Shown here: positions 49,516-61,800 of the stretch, piece by piece
How the letters are laid out: the number at the start of each line of letters is the position of its first letter
How positions within the stretch are numbered: the stretch's first letter is position 1
The notes under the pieces: generated by a model
Seen by the model: the letters and a program-made list of their open reading frames with translations, nothing else
Database searches by the model: none
Told to the model about the DNA's origin: nothing
NCBI GenBank assembly: GCA_029961685.1
Contig: JARWKL010000002.1
Location: forward strand, 22,536,908 to 22,600,907
Direction of reading: 5' to 3'
DNA from: Aristolochia californica
Taxonomy: Eukaryota > Streptophyta > Magnoliopsida > Piperales > Aristolochiaceae
Length of the DNA: 64,000 bases
Translations under genes and position numbers: made by a program

Positions 49516-50412
49516 CATGGATAACAAAGCTTTGGAGTTCAATTTTAGAGCGTGAAATAATTATCTTCACTTACATTTATTATAGTTTTCAATTTTTTTT
49601 GCATACATGAACTCTAAAATTTTCATTTCGTTTACGGGAAAGGTTTGGATTTGAAAAAAAATTGAACATCCAAAACGGAAATGCAAAAAGTGCTGAGAGA
49701 TATAATTCAGAAAAGTATCTCTGATTTTGAAGGATAGGCAAAAAGTGGGTTGTTTGGCTCTGGTAAATATCCAACCACACGTTAACTTGAGAATTTAATT
49801 TTTTCTACTCCTTGAAATTTTTGGATCATTAGGTCATTTGCATCTTCAACATGTTTCTGGCATACATACCCACCACATTTAAAACATGTTAGGATCAATT
49901 AGAAATCTCTTTCTTATAAAATTCCACCAAGCTATTATGGGTTGTACTAGATGAATTTCCCAAACATGGATAACAAAGCTTTGGAGTTCATTTTTAGAGC
50001 GTGCAATAATTATCTTCACCTTGATTTATTATAGTTTTCAATTTTTTTTGCATACATGAACTCTAAAATTTTCATTTTGTTTACGAGAAAAGTTTGGATT
50101 TGAAAAAAAATTGAACATCTAAAACGGAAATGCAAAAAGTGCTGAGAGAGATAATTCCAAAAGTATCTCTGATTTTAAAGGATAGGCAAAAAGTGGGTTG
50201 TTTCGCTCTGGTAAATATCCAACCACACATTAACTTGAGAATTTAATTTTTTCTACTTCTTAAAATTTTTGGATCATTAGCTCATTTGCCTCTTCAACAT
50301 GTTTCTGGCATGCATACCTACCACATTTAAAACATGTTAAGATCAATTAGAAATCTCTTTCTTATAAAATTCCACCTAGTTATTATTGGTTGTACTGGGG
50401 GAATTTCCCAAA
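49516..50412 (+). repeat. Adjacent duplicated monomers with AAAGCTTTGG variant
   Basis: The units at 49516 and 49965 share AACAAAGCTTTGGAG (a HindIII site), TTAGAGCGTG, AATAATTATCTTCAC, GCTATTATGGGTTG upstream and CTAAAACGG or CCAAAACGG. These combinations are not shared with their outer neighbours. The AAGCTTTGG change itself also occurs at 17840, 38403, 41521, 43765, 46015, 47342 and 52679. Confidence 0.72.
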
Positions 50413-51310
50413 CATGGATAACAAAACATTGGACTTCATTTTTAGTGTGTGAAATAATTTTCTTCACTTACATTTATTATTGTTTTCAAATTTTTTTGCT
50501 TACATGAACTCTAAAATTTTCATTTTGTTTACGAGAAAAGTTTGGAATTGAAAAAAAATTCAACATCCAAAATGGAAATGCAAAATGTGTTGTGAGAGAT
50601 AATTCCTAAAAGTATCTCTGATTTTGAAATATAGGAAAAAAGTGGGTTGTATGGCTCTGGTAAATATCCAACCACACGTTAACTTGAGAATTTAATTTTT
50701 CCTACTCCTTGAAATTTTTGGATCATTAGGTCATTTGCATCTTCAACATGTTTCTGGCATGCATAGCCACCACATTTAAAACATGTTAGGATCAATTAGA
50801 AATCTATTTCTTATAAAATTCCACCAAACTATTAGGGGTTGTACTAGTGGAGTTTCCTAAACAAGGATATCAAAACTTTGGAGTTCAATTTTAGTGCGAG
50901 AAATAATTTTCTTCTCTTACATTTATTATTGTTTTCAAAATTTATTGCAGACATGAACTCTAAAATTTTCATTTTCTTTACGAGAGAAGTTAAGATTTGA
51001 AAAAAAATTGAACATTCAAAATGGAAATGCAAAAAGTGCTGAGAGAGATAATTCCCAAAAGTATCTCTGATTTTGAAGGATAGGCAAAAAGTGGGTTGTT
51101 TGGCTCTGGTAAATATCCAACCACATGTTAACTTAAGAATTTAATTTTTTCAACTCCTTGAAATTTTTGGATCATTAGGTTATTTGCATCTTCAACATGT
51201 TTCTGGCATGCATTCCCACCACTTTTAAAACATGTTAGGATCAATTAGAAATCACTTTCTTATAAAATTCCACTAAGCTATTAGGGGTTCAACTAGTGGA
51301 ATTTCCCAAA

Positions 51311-52210
51311 CATGGATAATAAAACTTTGGAGTTCATTTTTAGAGCATGAAGTAATTTTCTTCACTTACATTTATTATAGTTTTCAATTTTTTTTTGCAA
51401 AGGTGAACTCAAAAATTTTCATTTTGTTTACGAGAAAAGTTTGGATTTGAAAAAAAATTGAACATGCAAAACAGAAATGCAAAAAGTGCTAGGAGAGATA
51501 ATTCCAAAAAGAATCTTTGATTTTGAAGGATAGGCAAAAAATGGGTTGTTTGGCTCTGGTAAATATCCAACCACATGTTAACTTGAGAATTTAATTTCTT
51601 CTACTCCTTACAATGTTTGGATCATTAGGTCATTTGCATGTTCAACATGTTTTGGCGTGCATACCCACCATATTTAAAACTTGCTAGGATCAATTAGAAA
51701 TCTCTTTCTTATAAAATCCCACCAAGCTATTAGGGGTGGTTACTAGTTGAATTTCCCAAACATGGATAACAAAACTTTGGAGTTCATTTTTAGAGCGTGA
51801 AATAATTTTCTTCACTTACATTAATTATGGATTTCAAAATTTTTTTTCAAAGATGAACTCTAAAATTTTCATTTTGTTTGCGAGAAAAGTTTGGATTTGA
51901 AAAAAAATTGAACATCCAAAACGGAAATGCAAAAAGTGCTAGGAGAGATAATTCCAAAAAGAATCTTCGATTTTGAAGGATATGCAAAAAATGGGTTGTT
52001 TGGCTCTAGTAAATATCCAACCACATGTTAACTTGAGAATTTAATTTCTTCTACTCCTTAAAATATTTGGATCAATAGGTCATTTGCTTCTTCAACATGT
52101 TTCTGGCGTGCATACCCACCATATTTAAAACATGCTAGGGTCAATTAGAAATCTTTTTCTTATAAAATCCCACCAAGCTATTAGGGGTTGTACTAGTTGA
52201 ATTTCCCAAA
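51311..52210 (+). repeat. Adjacent duplicated monomers, 450 bp shift
   Basis: The units at 51311 and 51761 share many private variants: CAAAG.TGAACTC, GTGCTAGGAGAG, AAAAAGAATCTT, AAAAAATGGGTTG, ACCACATGTTAAC, TTTAATTTCTTCTACTCC, GGCGTGCATACCCACCATATTT, TGCTAGG, AAATCCCACC and TACTAGTTGAATTTCCC. They differ at only scattered positions. This looks like a recent single-monomer duplication. Confidence 0.87.
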
Positions 52211-53554
52211 CATGGATAACAAAACTTTGGAGTTCATTTTTAGTGCGTGAAATAATTTTCTTCACTTACATTAATTATAGGTTTCAAATTTTTTTGCATA
52301 CATGAACTCTAAAATTTTCATTTTGTTTACGAGAACAGTGGGACAAGTTCAGATTTGAAAAAAAATTGAACATCCAAAATGGAATTGTAAAAAGTGCTGA
52401 GAGACTTAATTCCAAAAAGTATCTCTGATTTTGAAGGATAGGCCAAAAGTGGGTTGTTTGGCTCTGGTAAATATCCAACCACACGATAACTTTAGAATTT
52501 AATTTTTTCTACTTCTTGAAAATTTTGGATTATTAGGTCATTTGCATCTTCAACATGTTTCTAGCATACATACCAACCACAATTAAATCATTTTAGGATC
52601 AATTAGAAATCTCTTTCTTATAAAATTCCAACAAGTAATACGGGGTTGTACTAAAAATTTCCCAAACATGGATAACATAGCTTTGGAGTTCATTTTTAGT
52701 GCATGAATAATTTTCTTCACTTACATTCATTATAGTTTTCAATTTTTTTTGCATACATGAACTCTAAAATTTTCATTTCGTTTACGGGAAAGGTTTGGAT
52801 TTGAAAAAAAATTGAACATCCAAATCTGAAATGCAAAACTGCAAATAGAGATAATTCCAAAAAGTACCTCTGATTTTGAAGGATAGGAAAAAAGTGGGTT
52901 GTTTGGCTCTGGTAAATACTCAACCACACCTTAACTTCAGAATTTAATTTTTTCTACTCCTTGAAATTTTTGGATCATTAGGCCATTCACATCTTCAACA
53001 TGTTTCTGGCATGCATACCCACCATATTTAAAACATGTTAGCATCAATTAGAAATCTCTTTCTTTAAAATTCCACCAAGCTATTAGGGGTTGTACAAGTG
53101 GAATTTCCCAAATATGGATAAGCTTTGGAGTTCATTTTTAGTGCATTAAATAATTATCTTAACTTACATTTATTATAGTTTTCAATTTTATTTGCATACA
53201 TGAACTTTAAAATTTTCATTCGTTTACGAAAAAAGTTTGGATTTGAAAAAAAATTGAACATCCAAAATGGAAATGCAAAAAGTGCTGAGAGATATAAATC
53301 CAAAAAGTATCTCTGATTTTGAAGGATAGGCAAAAAGTGGGTTGTTTGGCTCTGGTACATATCCAACCACACGTTAACTTGAGAATTTAATTTTTCCTTC
53401 TCCTCGAAATTTTGGATCATTAGGTCATTTGCATCTTCAACATGTTTCTGGCATGCATACCCACCACATTTAAAACATGTTAGGATCAATTAGAAATCAC
53501 TTTGTTATAAATTCCACCAAGCTATTAGGGGTTGTACTAGAGGACTTTCCCAAA

Positions 53555-54003
53555 CATGTATAAGAAAACATTGTAGTTCATTTTTAGTGCGTGAAATAAT
53601 TTTCTTCACTTACCTTTATTTTAGTTTTCAAATTTTTTTGCATACATGAACTCTAAAATTTTCATTCTCTTAACTAGAAAAGTTTGGATTTGAAATAAAA
53701 TTGATCATCCAAAATGGAAATGCACAAATGTGTAGAGAGATAATTCCAAAATGTATCTCTGATCTTGAAGAATAGGCAAAAACTGAGTTGTTTGGCTCTG
53801 GTAAATATCCAACCACTCGTTAACTTGAGGATTTAATTTTTTCTACTCCTGGAATTTTTTGGATCATTAGGTCATATACATCTTCAACATGTTTCTGGCA
53901 TGCATACCCACCACATTTAAAACATGTTAGGATCAATAAGAAATCTCTTTCTTATAAAATTCCACTAAGCTATTAAGGGGTTGGACTAGAGGTATTTCCC
54001 AAA
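53555..54003 (+). repeat. Monomer with distant partner at 58456 (about 4.9 kb)
   Basis: Both units have TTCATT.TCTTAA.TAGAA, GAATGTGTAGAGAG or AAATGTGTAGAGAG, CCAAAATGTATCTCTGAT, TTGAAGAATAGGCAAAAACTG, ACTTGAGGATTTAATTTT, CTACTCCTGGAA and a CAATAAGAAATC tail followed by CACTAAGC and GTTGGACTAG. The offset is 4901 bp, close to 11 monomers after two small deletions near 58316 and 58790. Confidence 0.8.
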
Positions 54004-57000
54004 CATGGATAACAAAACTTTCGAGTTCATTTTTAGTGCGTGAATTAACTTTCTACACTTACATTTATTATACTTTTCAATTGTTTTTTCCATACATGAA
54101 CTCTAAATTTTCATTTTGTTTACGAGAAAATTTGGATTTGAAAAAAAATTGAATATCCAAAATGGAATTGCACAAATATTGAGAGAGATAATTCCAAAAT
54201 GTATCTCTGATTTTGAAGGATAGGCAAAAAGTGGGTTATTTGGCACTGGTAAATATCCAACAACACATTAACTTGAGATTTTAATTTTTTCTACTCCTTG
54301 AAATTTTTGGATCATTAGGTCATTTGCATCTTCAACATGTTTTTGGCATGCATACCCACCACATTTAAAACATGTTAGGATCAATTACAAATCACTTTTT
54401 TATAAAATTCCACCAAACTGTTAGGGGTTGTACTAGTGGAATTTCCCAAACATGGATAACAAAACTTTGGAGTTCAATTTTAGTGAGTGAAATAATTTTC
54501 TTCACTTACATTTATTATAGTTTTCAATTTTTTTGCATACATGAACTCAAAAATTTTCATTTTGTTTTCGAGAAAAATTTGGATTTGAAAAAAAATTGAA
54601 CATCCAAAATGCAAATGCACAAATGCTGAGAAAGATAATTCCAAAAAGTATCTCTGATTTTGAAGGATCGGCAAAAAGTGGGTTGTTTGGCTCTGGTAAA
54701 TATCCAACCAGGCGTTAACTTGACAATTTAATTTTTCCTACTCCTTGAAATTTTTGGATCATTAGGTCATTTTCACCTTCAAGATGTTTCTAGCATGCAT
54801 TCCCACCACATTTAAAACATGTCAGCATCAATTAGAAATATCTTTCTTATAAAATTCCACCAAGGAATAAGGGGTTGTACTAATGGAATTTCCCAAACAT
54901 GGATAACAAAATTTTGGAGGTCATTTTTAGTGCGTGAAATAATTTTCTTCACTTACATTTATTATAGTTTTCAAAATTTTTTGCTTACTTGAAATTTAAC
55001 ATTATCATTTTGTTTACGAGAAAAGTTTGGATTTGAAAAAAAATTGAATATCCAAAATGGAAATTCACAAATGCTGTGAGAGATAATTCCAAAAAGTATC
55101 TCTGATTTTGAAGGATAGGAAAAAAGTTGGTTGTTTGGCTCTGGTAAATATCCAACCACACATTAACTTGAGATTTTAATTTTTTCTACTCCTTGAAGTT
55201 TTTGGATCATTAGGTCATTTGCATCTTCAACATGTTTTTGGCCTGCATACCCACCACATTTAAAACATGTTAGGATCAATTACAAATCACTTTCTTAAAA
55301 AATTCCACCAAACTTTTAGGGGTTGTACTAGTGGAATTTCCCAAACATGGATAACAAAACTTTGGAGTTCATTTTTAGTGCGTGAAATAATTTTCATTAC
55401 TAAAATTTATTATTGTTTTCAATTTTTTTTGCCTACATGAACTCTAAAATTTTCATTTTGTTTACGAGAAAAGTTTGGATTTGAAAAAAAATTGAATATC
55501 CAAAATGGAAATGCACAAATGCTAAGAGAGATAATTCCAAAAAGTATCTCTGATTTTGAAGGATAGGCAAAAAGTGGTTTGTTTGGCTCTGGTAAATATC
55601 AAACCAGACGTTAACTTGAGAATTTAATTTTTCCTAGTCCTTGAAATTTTTGGATCATTAGGTCATTTTCACCTTCAAGATGTTTCTAGCTTGCATTCCC
55701 ACCATATTTAAAACATGTTAGGATCAATTAGAAATATATTTCTTATAGAATTCCACCAAGCTATATGGGGTTGTACTAGTGGAATTTCCCATACATGGAT
55801 AAAAAACTTTCGAGTTCATTTTTAGTACGTGAAATAACTTTCTACACTTACATTTATTATACTTTTCAATTGTTTTTCCATACATGAACTCAAAAATTTT
55901 GATTTTGTTTACTACAAAAGTTTGGATTTGAAAAAAAATTGAATATCCAAAATGGAAATGCAAAAATGCTGAGAGAGATAATTCCAAAAAGTATCTCTGA
56001 TTTTGAAGGATAGGCAAAATGTGGGTTGTTTGGCTCTGGTAAATATCCAACCACACAATAACTTGAGATTTTAATTTTTTCTTCTCCTTGAAATTTTTGG
56101 ATCATTAGATCATTTGCATCTTCAACATATTTTTGGCATGCATACCCACCACATTTAAAACATGTTAGGATCAATTACAAATCAATTTCTTATAAAATTC
56201 CACCAAACGTTTAGGGGTTGTACTTGTGGAATTTCCCAAACATGGATAACAAAACTTTGGAGTTCATTTTTCGTGAGTGAAATAATTTTATTCACTTACA
56301 TTTATTATAGTTTTCAATTTTATTTGCATACATGAACTCTAAAATTTTCATTTTGTTTACGAGAAAAGCTTGGATTTGAAAAAAAATTGAACATCCAAAA
56401 TGGAAATGCACAAATGCTGAGACAGATAATTCCAAAAAGTATCTCTAATTTTGAAGGATAGGATAAAAGTATGTTGTTTGGCTCTAGTAAATATCCAACC
56501 AAACGTTAACTTGAGAATTTAATTTTTTCTACTCCTTGAAATTTATGGATAATTATGTCATTTGCACCTTCAACATGTTTCAAGCATGCATTCCCACCAC
56601 ATTTAAAACATGTTAGGATCAATTAAAAATCTCCTTCTTATAAAATTCCACTAAGCAATTTGGGGTTGTATTAGTGGAATTTCCCAAACCTGTATAACAA
56701 AACTTTGGAGTTCATTTTTAGTGCACGAAGTAATTTTCTTCACTTACATTTATTAAAGTTTTCAAATTTTTTTTGCATACATCAACTCTAAAATTTTCAT
56801 TTTGGTTACGAGAAAAATTAGGATTTGAAAAAAAATTGAATATCCAAAATCGAAATGCACAAATGATGAGATTGATAATTCCAAAAAGTATCCCTGATTT
56901 TGAAGGATAGGCAAAAAGTTGGTTTTTGGCTCTGGTAAATATCCAACCACACGTTAACTTGAGAATTTAATTTTTTCTACTCGAAATTTTTGGATCATTA

Positions 57001-57133
57001 GGTCATTTGCATCTTCTACATGTTTTTGGCATGCATACCCAGCACATTTGAAACATGTTAGGATCAATTACAAATCTCTTTCTTATAAAATTCCACCAAA
57101 ATGTTAGGGGTTGTACTAGTGGAATTTCCCAAC
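54004..57133 (+). repeat. Alternating dimeric higher-order repeat, about 895 bp
   Basis: Type A units (54004, 54898, 55794, 56689) end with TTTTTGGCATGC or TTTTTGGCCTGC, ATCAATTACAAATC and CCACCAAA. The first three also have ACTTGAGATTTTAATTTT. Type B units (54451, 55346, 56241) have CCAGGCG, CCAGACG or CCAAACG in place of CCACACG. They end with CACCTTCAA.ATGTTTC and a GCATTCCCACC tail. The order is A-B-A-B-A-B-A. The pair at 54004 and 55794 also shares ACTTTCTACACTTACATTTATTATAC. A similar A-B pair occurs at 59339 and 59784. Confidence 0.8.
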
Positions 57134-58024
57134 ATTGGATAACAAAACTTTGTAGTTCATTTTAGTGAGTGAAATAATTTTCTTCAGTTACCTTTATTTT
57201 AGTTTTCAATTTTTTTTGCACACATGAACTCTAAAATTTTCATTTTGTTTAAGACAAAAGTTTGGTTTTGAAAAAAAATAGAACATCCAAAATGGAAATG
57301 CACAAATGCTGAGACAGATAATTCAAAAAAGTATCTCTGATTTTGAAGGATAGGCAAAAAGTGGTTTGTTTGGCTTTGGTAATTATCCAACCACACTTTA
57401 ACTTGAGAATTTAATTTTTTCTACTCGAAATTTTTGGATCATTAGGTCATTTGCATCTTCAACATGTTTCTGGTATGCAAACCCACCACATTTAAAACAT
57501 GTTAGGATCAATTAGAAATCTCTTTCTAATTAAATTCCACTATGCTATTAGGGGTTGTACTAGTGGAATTTCCCAAACATGCATAACAAAATTTTGGAGT
57601 CCATTTTTAGTGAGTGAAATAATTTTCTTCACTTTCATTTATTATAGTTTTATATTTTTTTTGCATACATGAACTTTAAAATTTTTATTTTGATTACGAG
57701 AAAAGTTTGGATTTGAAAAAAATTGAACATCCAAAATGGAAATGCACAAATGCTGAGATAGATAATTCCAAAAAGTATCTCTGATTTTGAAGGAAAGGCA
57801 AAAAGTAGGTTGTTTGGCTCTGGAAAATATCAAACCAAATGTTAACTTGAGAATTTAATTTTTTCTACTCCTTGAAATTTTTGGATCATTAGGTCATTTG
57901 CCCCTTCAACATGTTTCATGCAAGCATTCCCACCACATTTAAAACATGTTAGGATCAATTAGAAATCCCTTTCTTATAAAATTCCACTAAGCTATTAGGG
58001 GTTGAACTAGTGGAATTTCCCAAA

Positions 58025-58892
58025 CATGGATAACAAAACTTTGGAGTTCATTTTTAGTGCATGAAATAATTTTCTTCTCTTACATTTATTATTGTTTTCA
58101 ATTTTTTTTGCATACATGAACTCTAAAATTTTCATTTTGTTTACGAGAATAGCTTGGATTTGAAAAAAAATTGAACATAAAAAATGGAAATGCACAAATG
58201 CTGAGAGAGATAATTTCAAAAAGTATCTCTGATTTTGAAGGATAGGCAAAAAATGGGTTGTTTGGCTCTGGTAATTATCAAACCACACTTTAACTTGAGA
58301 ATTTTATTTTTTCTACTCCTTAAGTCATTTGAATCTTCAACATGTTTCTTGGATGTATACCCACCACATTTAAAACTTGTTAGGATCAATTAGAATTCTC
58401 TTTCATAAAAAATTCCACCAAGCTATTAGGGGTTGTACTAGTGGAATTTCCCAAACATGGATAACAAAACTTTATAGTTCATTTTTAGAGCGTGAAATAA
58501 TTTTCTTCACTTACATTTATTATAGTTTTCAAAGTTTTTTGCATCCATGAACTCTAAAATTTTCATTTTCTTAAGTAGAAGAGTTTGGATTTGAAAAAAA
58601 ATTGAACATCCAAAATGGAAATGCAAGAATGTGTAGAGAGATAATTCCAAAATGTATCTCTGATTTTGAAGAATAGGCAAAAACTGGGTTGTTTGGCTCT
58701 GGTAAATATCCAACTACTCTTTAACTTGAGGATTTAATTTTTTCTACTCCTGGAAATTTTTGAATCATTAGGTCATTTGCATCTTCAACATGCATACCCA
58801 CCACATTTAAAACATGTTAGGATCAATAAGAAATCTCTTTCTTATAAAATTCCACTAAGCTATTAGGGGTTGGACTAGTGGAATTTCCCAGA
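58025..58892 (+). repeat. Two shortened monomers with small deletions
   Basis: The spacings are 431 and 437 bp. Near 58318 CTACTCCTTAAGTCATTTG lacks about 18 bp (GAAATTTTTGGATCATT). Near 58792 TTCAACATGCATACCC lacks 11 bp, the stretch between the CATG of CAACATG and the CATG of GGCATGC. Slippage between those short direct repeats explains the second loss. Confidence 0.82.
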
Positions 58893-61800
58893 CATGGATA
58901 ACAAAACTTTGGAGTTCATTTTGAGTGAGTGATATAATTTTCTTCACTTAATTTATTATAGTTTTCAAATTTTCTTTCATATGTGAACTCTTAAATTTTC
59001 ATTTTGTGTACTAGAAAAGGTTGGATATGAAAAAAAATTGAACATCCAAAATGGAAATGCACAAATGCTGAGAGAGATAAGTCCGAAAAGTATCTCTGAT
59101 TTTGAAGGATAGGCAAAAAGTGGGTTGTTTGGCTCTGGTAAATATCCAACCACTTGTTAACTTGAGGATTTAATTTTTCTACTCCTGGAATTTTTTGGAT
59201 CATTAGGTCATTTGCATATTCAACATGTTTCTGGCATGCATACCCACCACAATTAAAACATGTTAGGATCAATTAGAAATCTCTTTCTTATAAAATTCCA
59301 CTATGCTATCAGGTGTTGGACTAGTGGAATTTCCCAAACATTCATAACAAAACTTTCGAGTTTATTTTTAGTTGATGAAATAACTTTCTTCACTTACATT
59401 TATTATAGTTTTCAATTGTTTTTGCATACATGAACTCTAAAATTTTCATTTTGTTTATAAGAAAAGTGTGGATTTAAAAAAAAATGAATATCCAAAATGG
59501 AAATGCACAAATGCTGAGATTGATAATTCCAAAAAGTATCTCTGATTTTGAAGGATAGGCAAAAAGTGGGTTTTTGGCTCTGGTAAATATCCAACCACAC
59601 ATTAACTTGAGAATTTAATTTTTACTACTCTTTGAATTTTTTGGATCATTAGGTCATTTGCATCTTCAACATGTTTTTGGCATGCATACCCACCCATTTA
59701 AAACATGTTAGGATCAATTACAAATCTCTTTCTTATAAAATTCCACGAAACTATTAGGGGTTGTACTTGTGAAATTTCCCAAACATGCATAACGAAACTT
59801 TGGAGTTCATTTTTAGTGAGTGAAATAGTTTTCTTCACTTACATTTATTATAGTTTTCAATTTTTTTTTTGCATACATGAACTCTAGAATTTTCATTTTG
59901 TTTACAAGAAAAGTTTGGATTTGAAAAAAAATTGAACATCCAAAAAGGAAATGCACAAATGCTGAGATAGATAATTCCAAAAAGTATCTCTGTTTTGAAG
60001 GATAGGCAAAAAGTAGGTTGTTTGGTTCTGGTAAATATCCAACCACACGTTAACTTGAGAATTAAATTTTTCTACTCCTTGAAATATTTGGATCATTAGG
60101 TCATTTGCACCTTCAACATGTTTCTAGCATCCATTCCCACCACATTTAAAACATGCTAGGATCAATTAGAAATCTCTTTCTTATAAAATTCTTCTAAGCT
60201 ATTAGGGATTGTACTGGTGGAATTTCCAAAACATGGACAACAAAACTTTGGAGTTCATTTTTAGTGCGTGAAATAACTTTCTTCATTTACATTTCTTATT
60301 GTTTTCAATTTTTTTTGCATACATGAACTCTAAAATTTCCATTTTGTTTACGAGAAAAGCTTGGATTTGAAAAAAAATTGAAAATCCAAAATGGAAATGC
60401 ACAAATGCTGAGTGAGATAATTCCAAAAAGTATCTCTGATTTTGAAGGATAGGAAAAAAGTGGGTTGTTTGGCTCCAGTAAATATCCAACCACAAGTTAA
60501 CTTGAGAATTTAAATTTTTCTACTCCTTGAAATTTTAGGATCATTAGGTGATTTGTATCTTCAACATGTTTCTGGCTTGCATACCCACCACATTTAAAAC
60601 ATGTTAGGATCAATTAGAAATCTCTTTCTTATCAAATTCCACCAAGACATAAGGGGTTGCACTAGTGCAATTTCCAAAATATGGATAACAAAACTTTGGA
60701 GTTCATTTTTAGTGCGTGAAATAATTTTCTTCACTTACATTTATTATTGTTTTCAAAATTTTTTGCATACATGAACTCTAAAATTTTCATTTCGTTTACT
60801 CGAAATGTTTGGATTTGAAAAAAAATTGAACATCCAAAATGGAAATGCACAAATGCAGAGAGAGATAATTCCAAAAAGTATATCTGATTTTGAAGGATAG
60901 GCAAAAAGTGGGGTTTTTGGCTCTGGTAAATATCCAACCACACGGTAACTTGAGAATTTAATTTTTTCTACTCCTTAAAATTTTTGGGTCATTTGCTCAT
61001 TTGCATCTTCAACATATTTCCGGCATGCATACCCACCACATTTAAAACTTGTTAGGATCAATTAGAAATCTCTTTCTTATAAAATTCCACCAAGCTATTA
61101 GGTGTTGTACAAGTGGACTTTCTCCTACATGGATAACAAAACTTTGGAGTTCAGTTTTAGTGCATGAAATATATTTCTTCACTTACATTTGTTATTGTTT
61201 TCAAATTTTTTTGCATTCATGAACTCTAAAATTTTCATTTTGTTTATGAGAAAAGTTTGGATATGAAAAAAATTTGAACATCCAAAATGGAAATGCACAA
61301 ATGCTGAGAGAGATAATTCCAAAAAGTATCTCTAATTTTGAAGGACAGGGCAAAAGTACGTTGTTTGGCTCTGGTAAATATCCAACCACACGTTAACTTA
61401 AGAATTTAATTTTTTCTACTTCTTGAAATTTTTTGATCATTAGGACATTTGCATCTTCAACATGTTTCTGGCATCCATACCCACCACATTTAAAACATGT
61501 TAGGGTCAATTTGAAATCTCTTTCTTATAAAATTCCACAGAGCTATTAGGGGTTGTACTAGTGGACTTTCCAAACATGGATAACAAAACTTTGGAGTTCA
61601 TTTTTAGTGCGTGAAATAATTTTCTTCACATACATTTATTATTGTTTTCAATTTTTTTTTGCATACATGAACTCTAAAATTTTCATTTTGTTTACGAAAA
61701 AATTTTGAATTTGAAAAAAAATTGAACTTCCAAATTGGAAATGCAAAAATGCTGAGAGAGATATTTCCAAAAACTATATCTGATTTTGATAGATAGGCAA

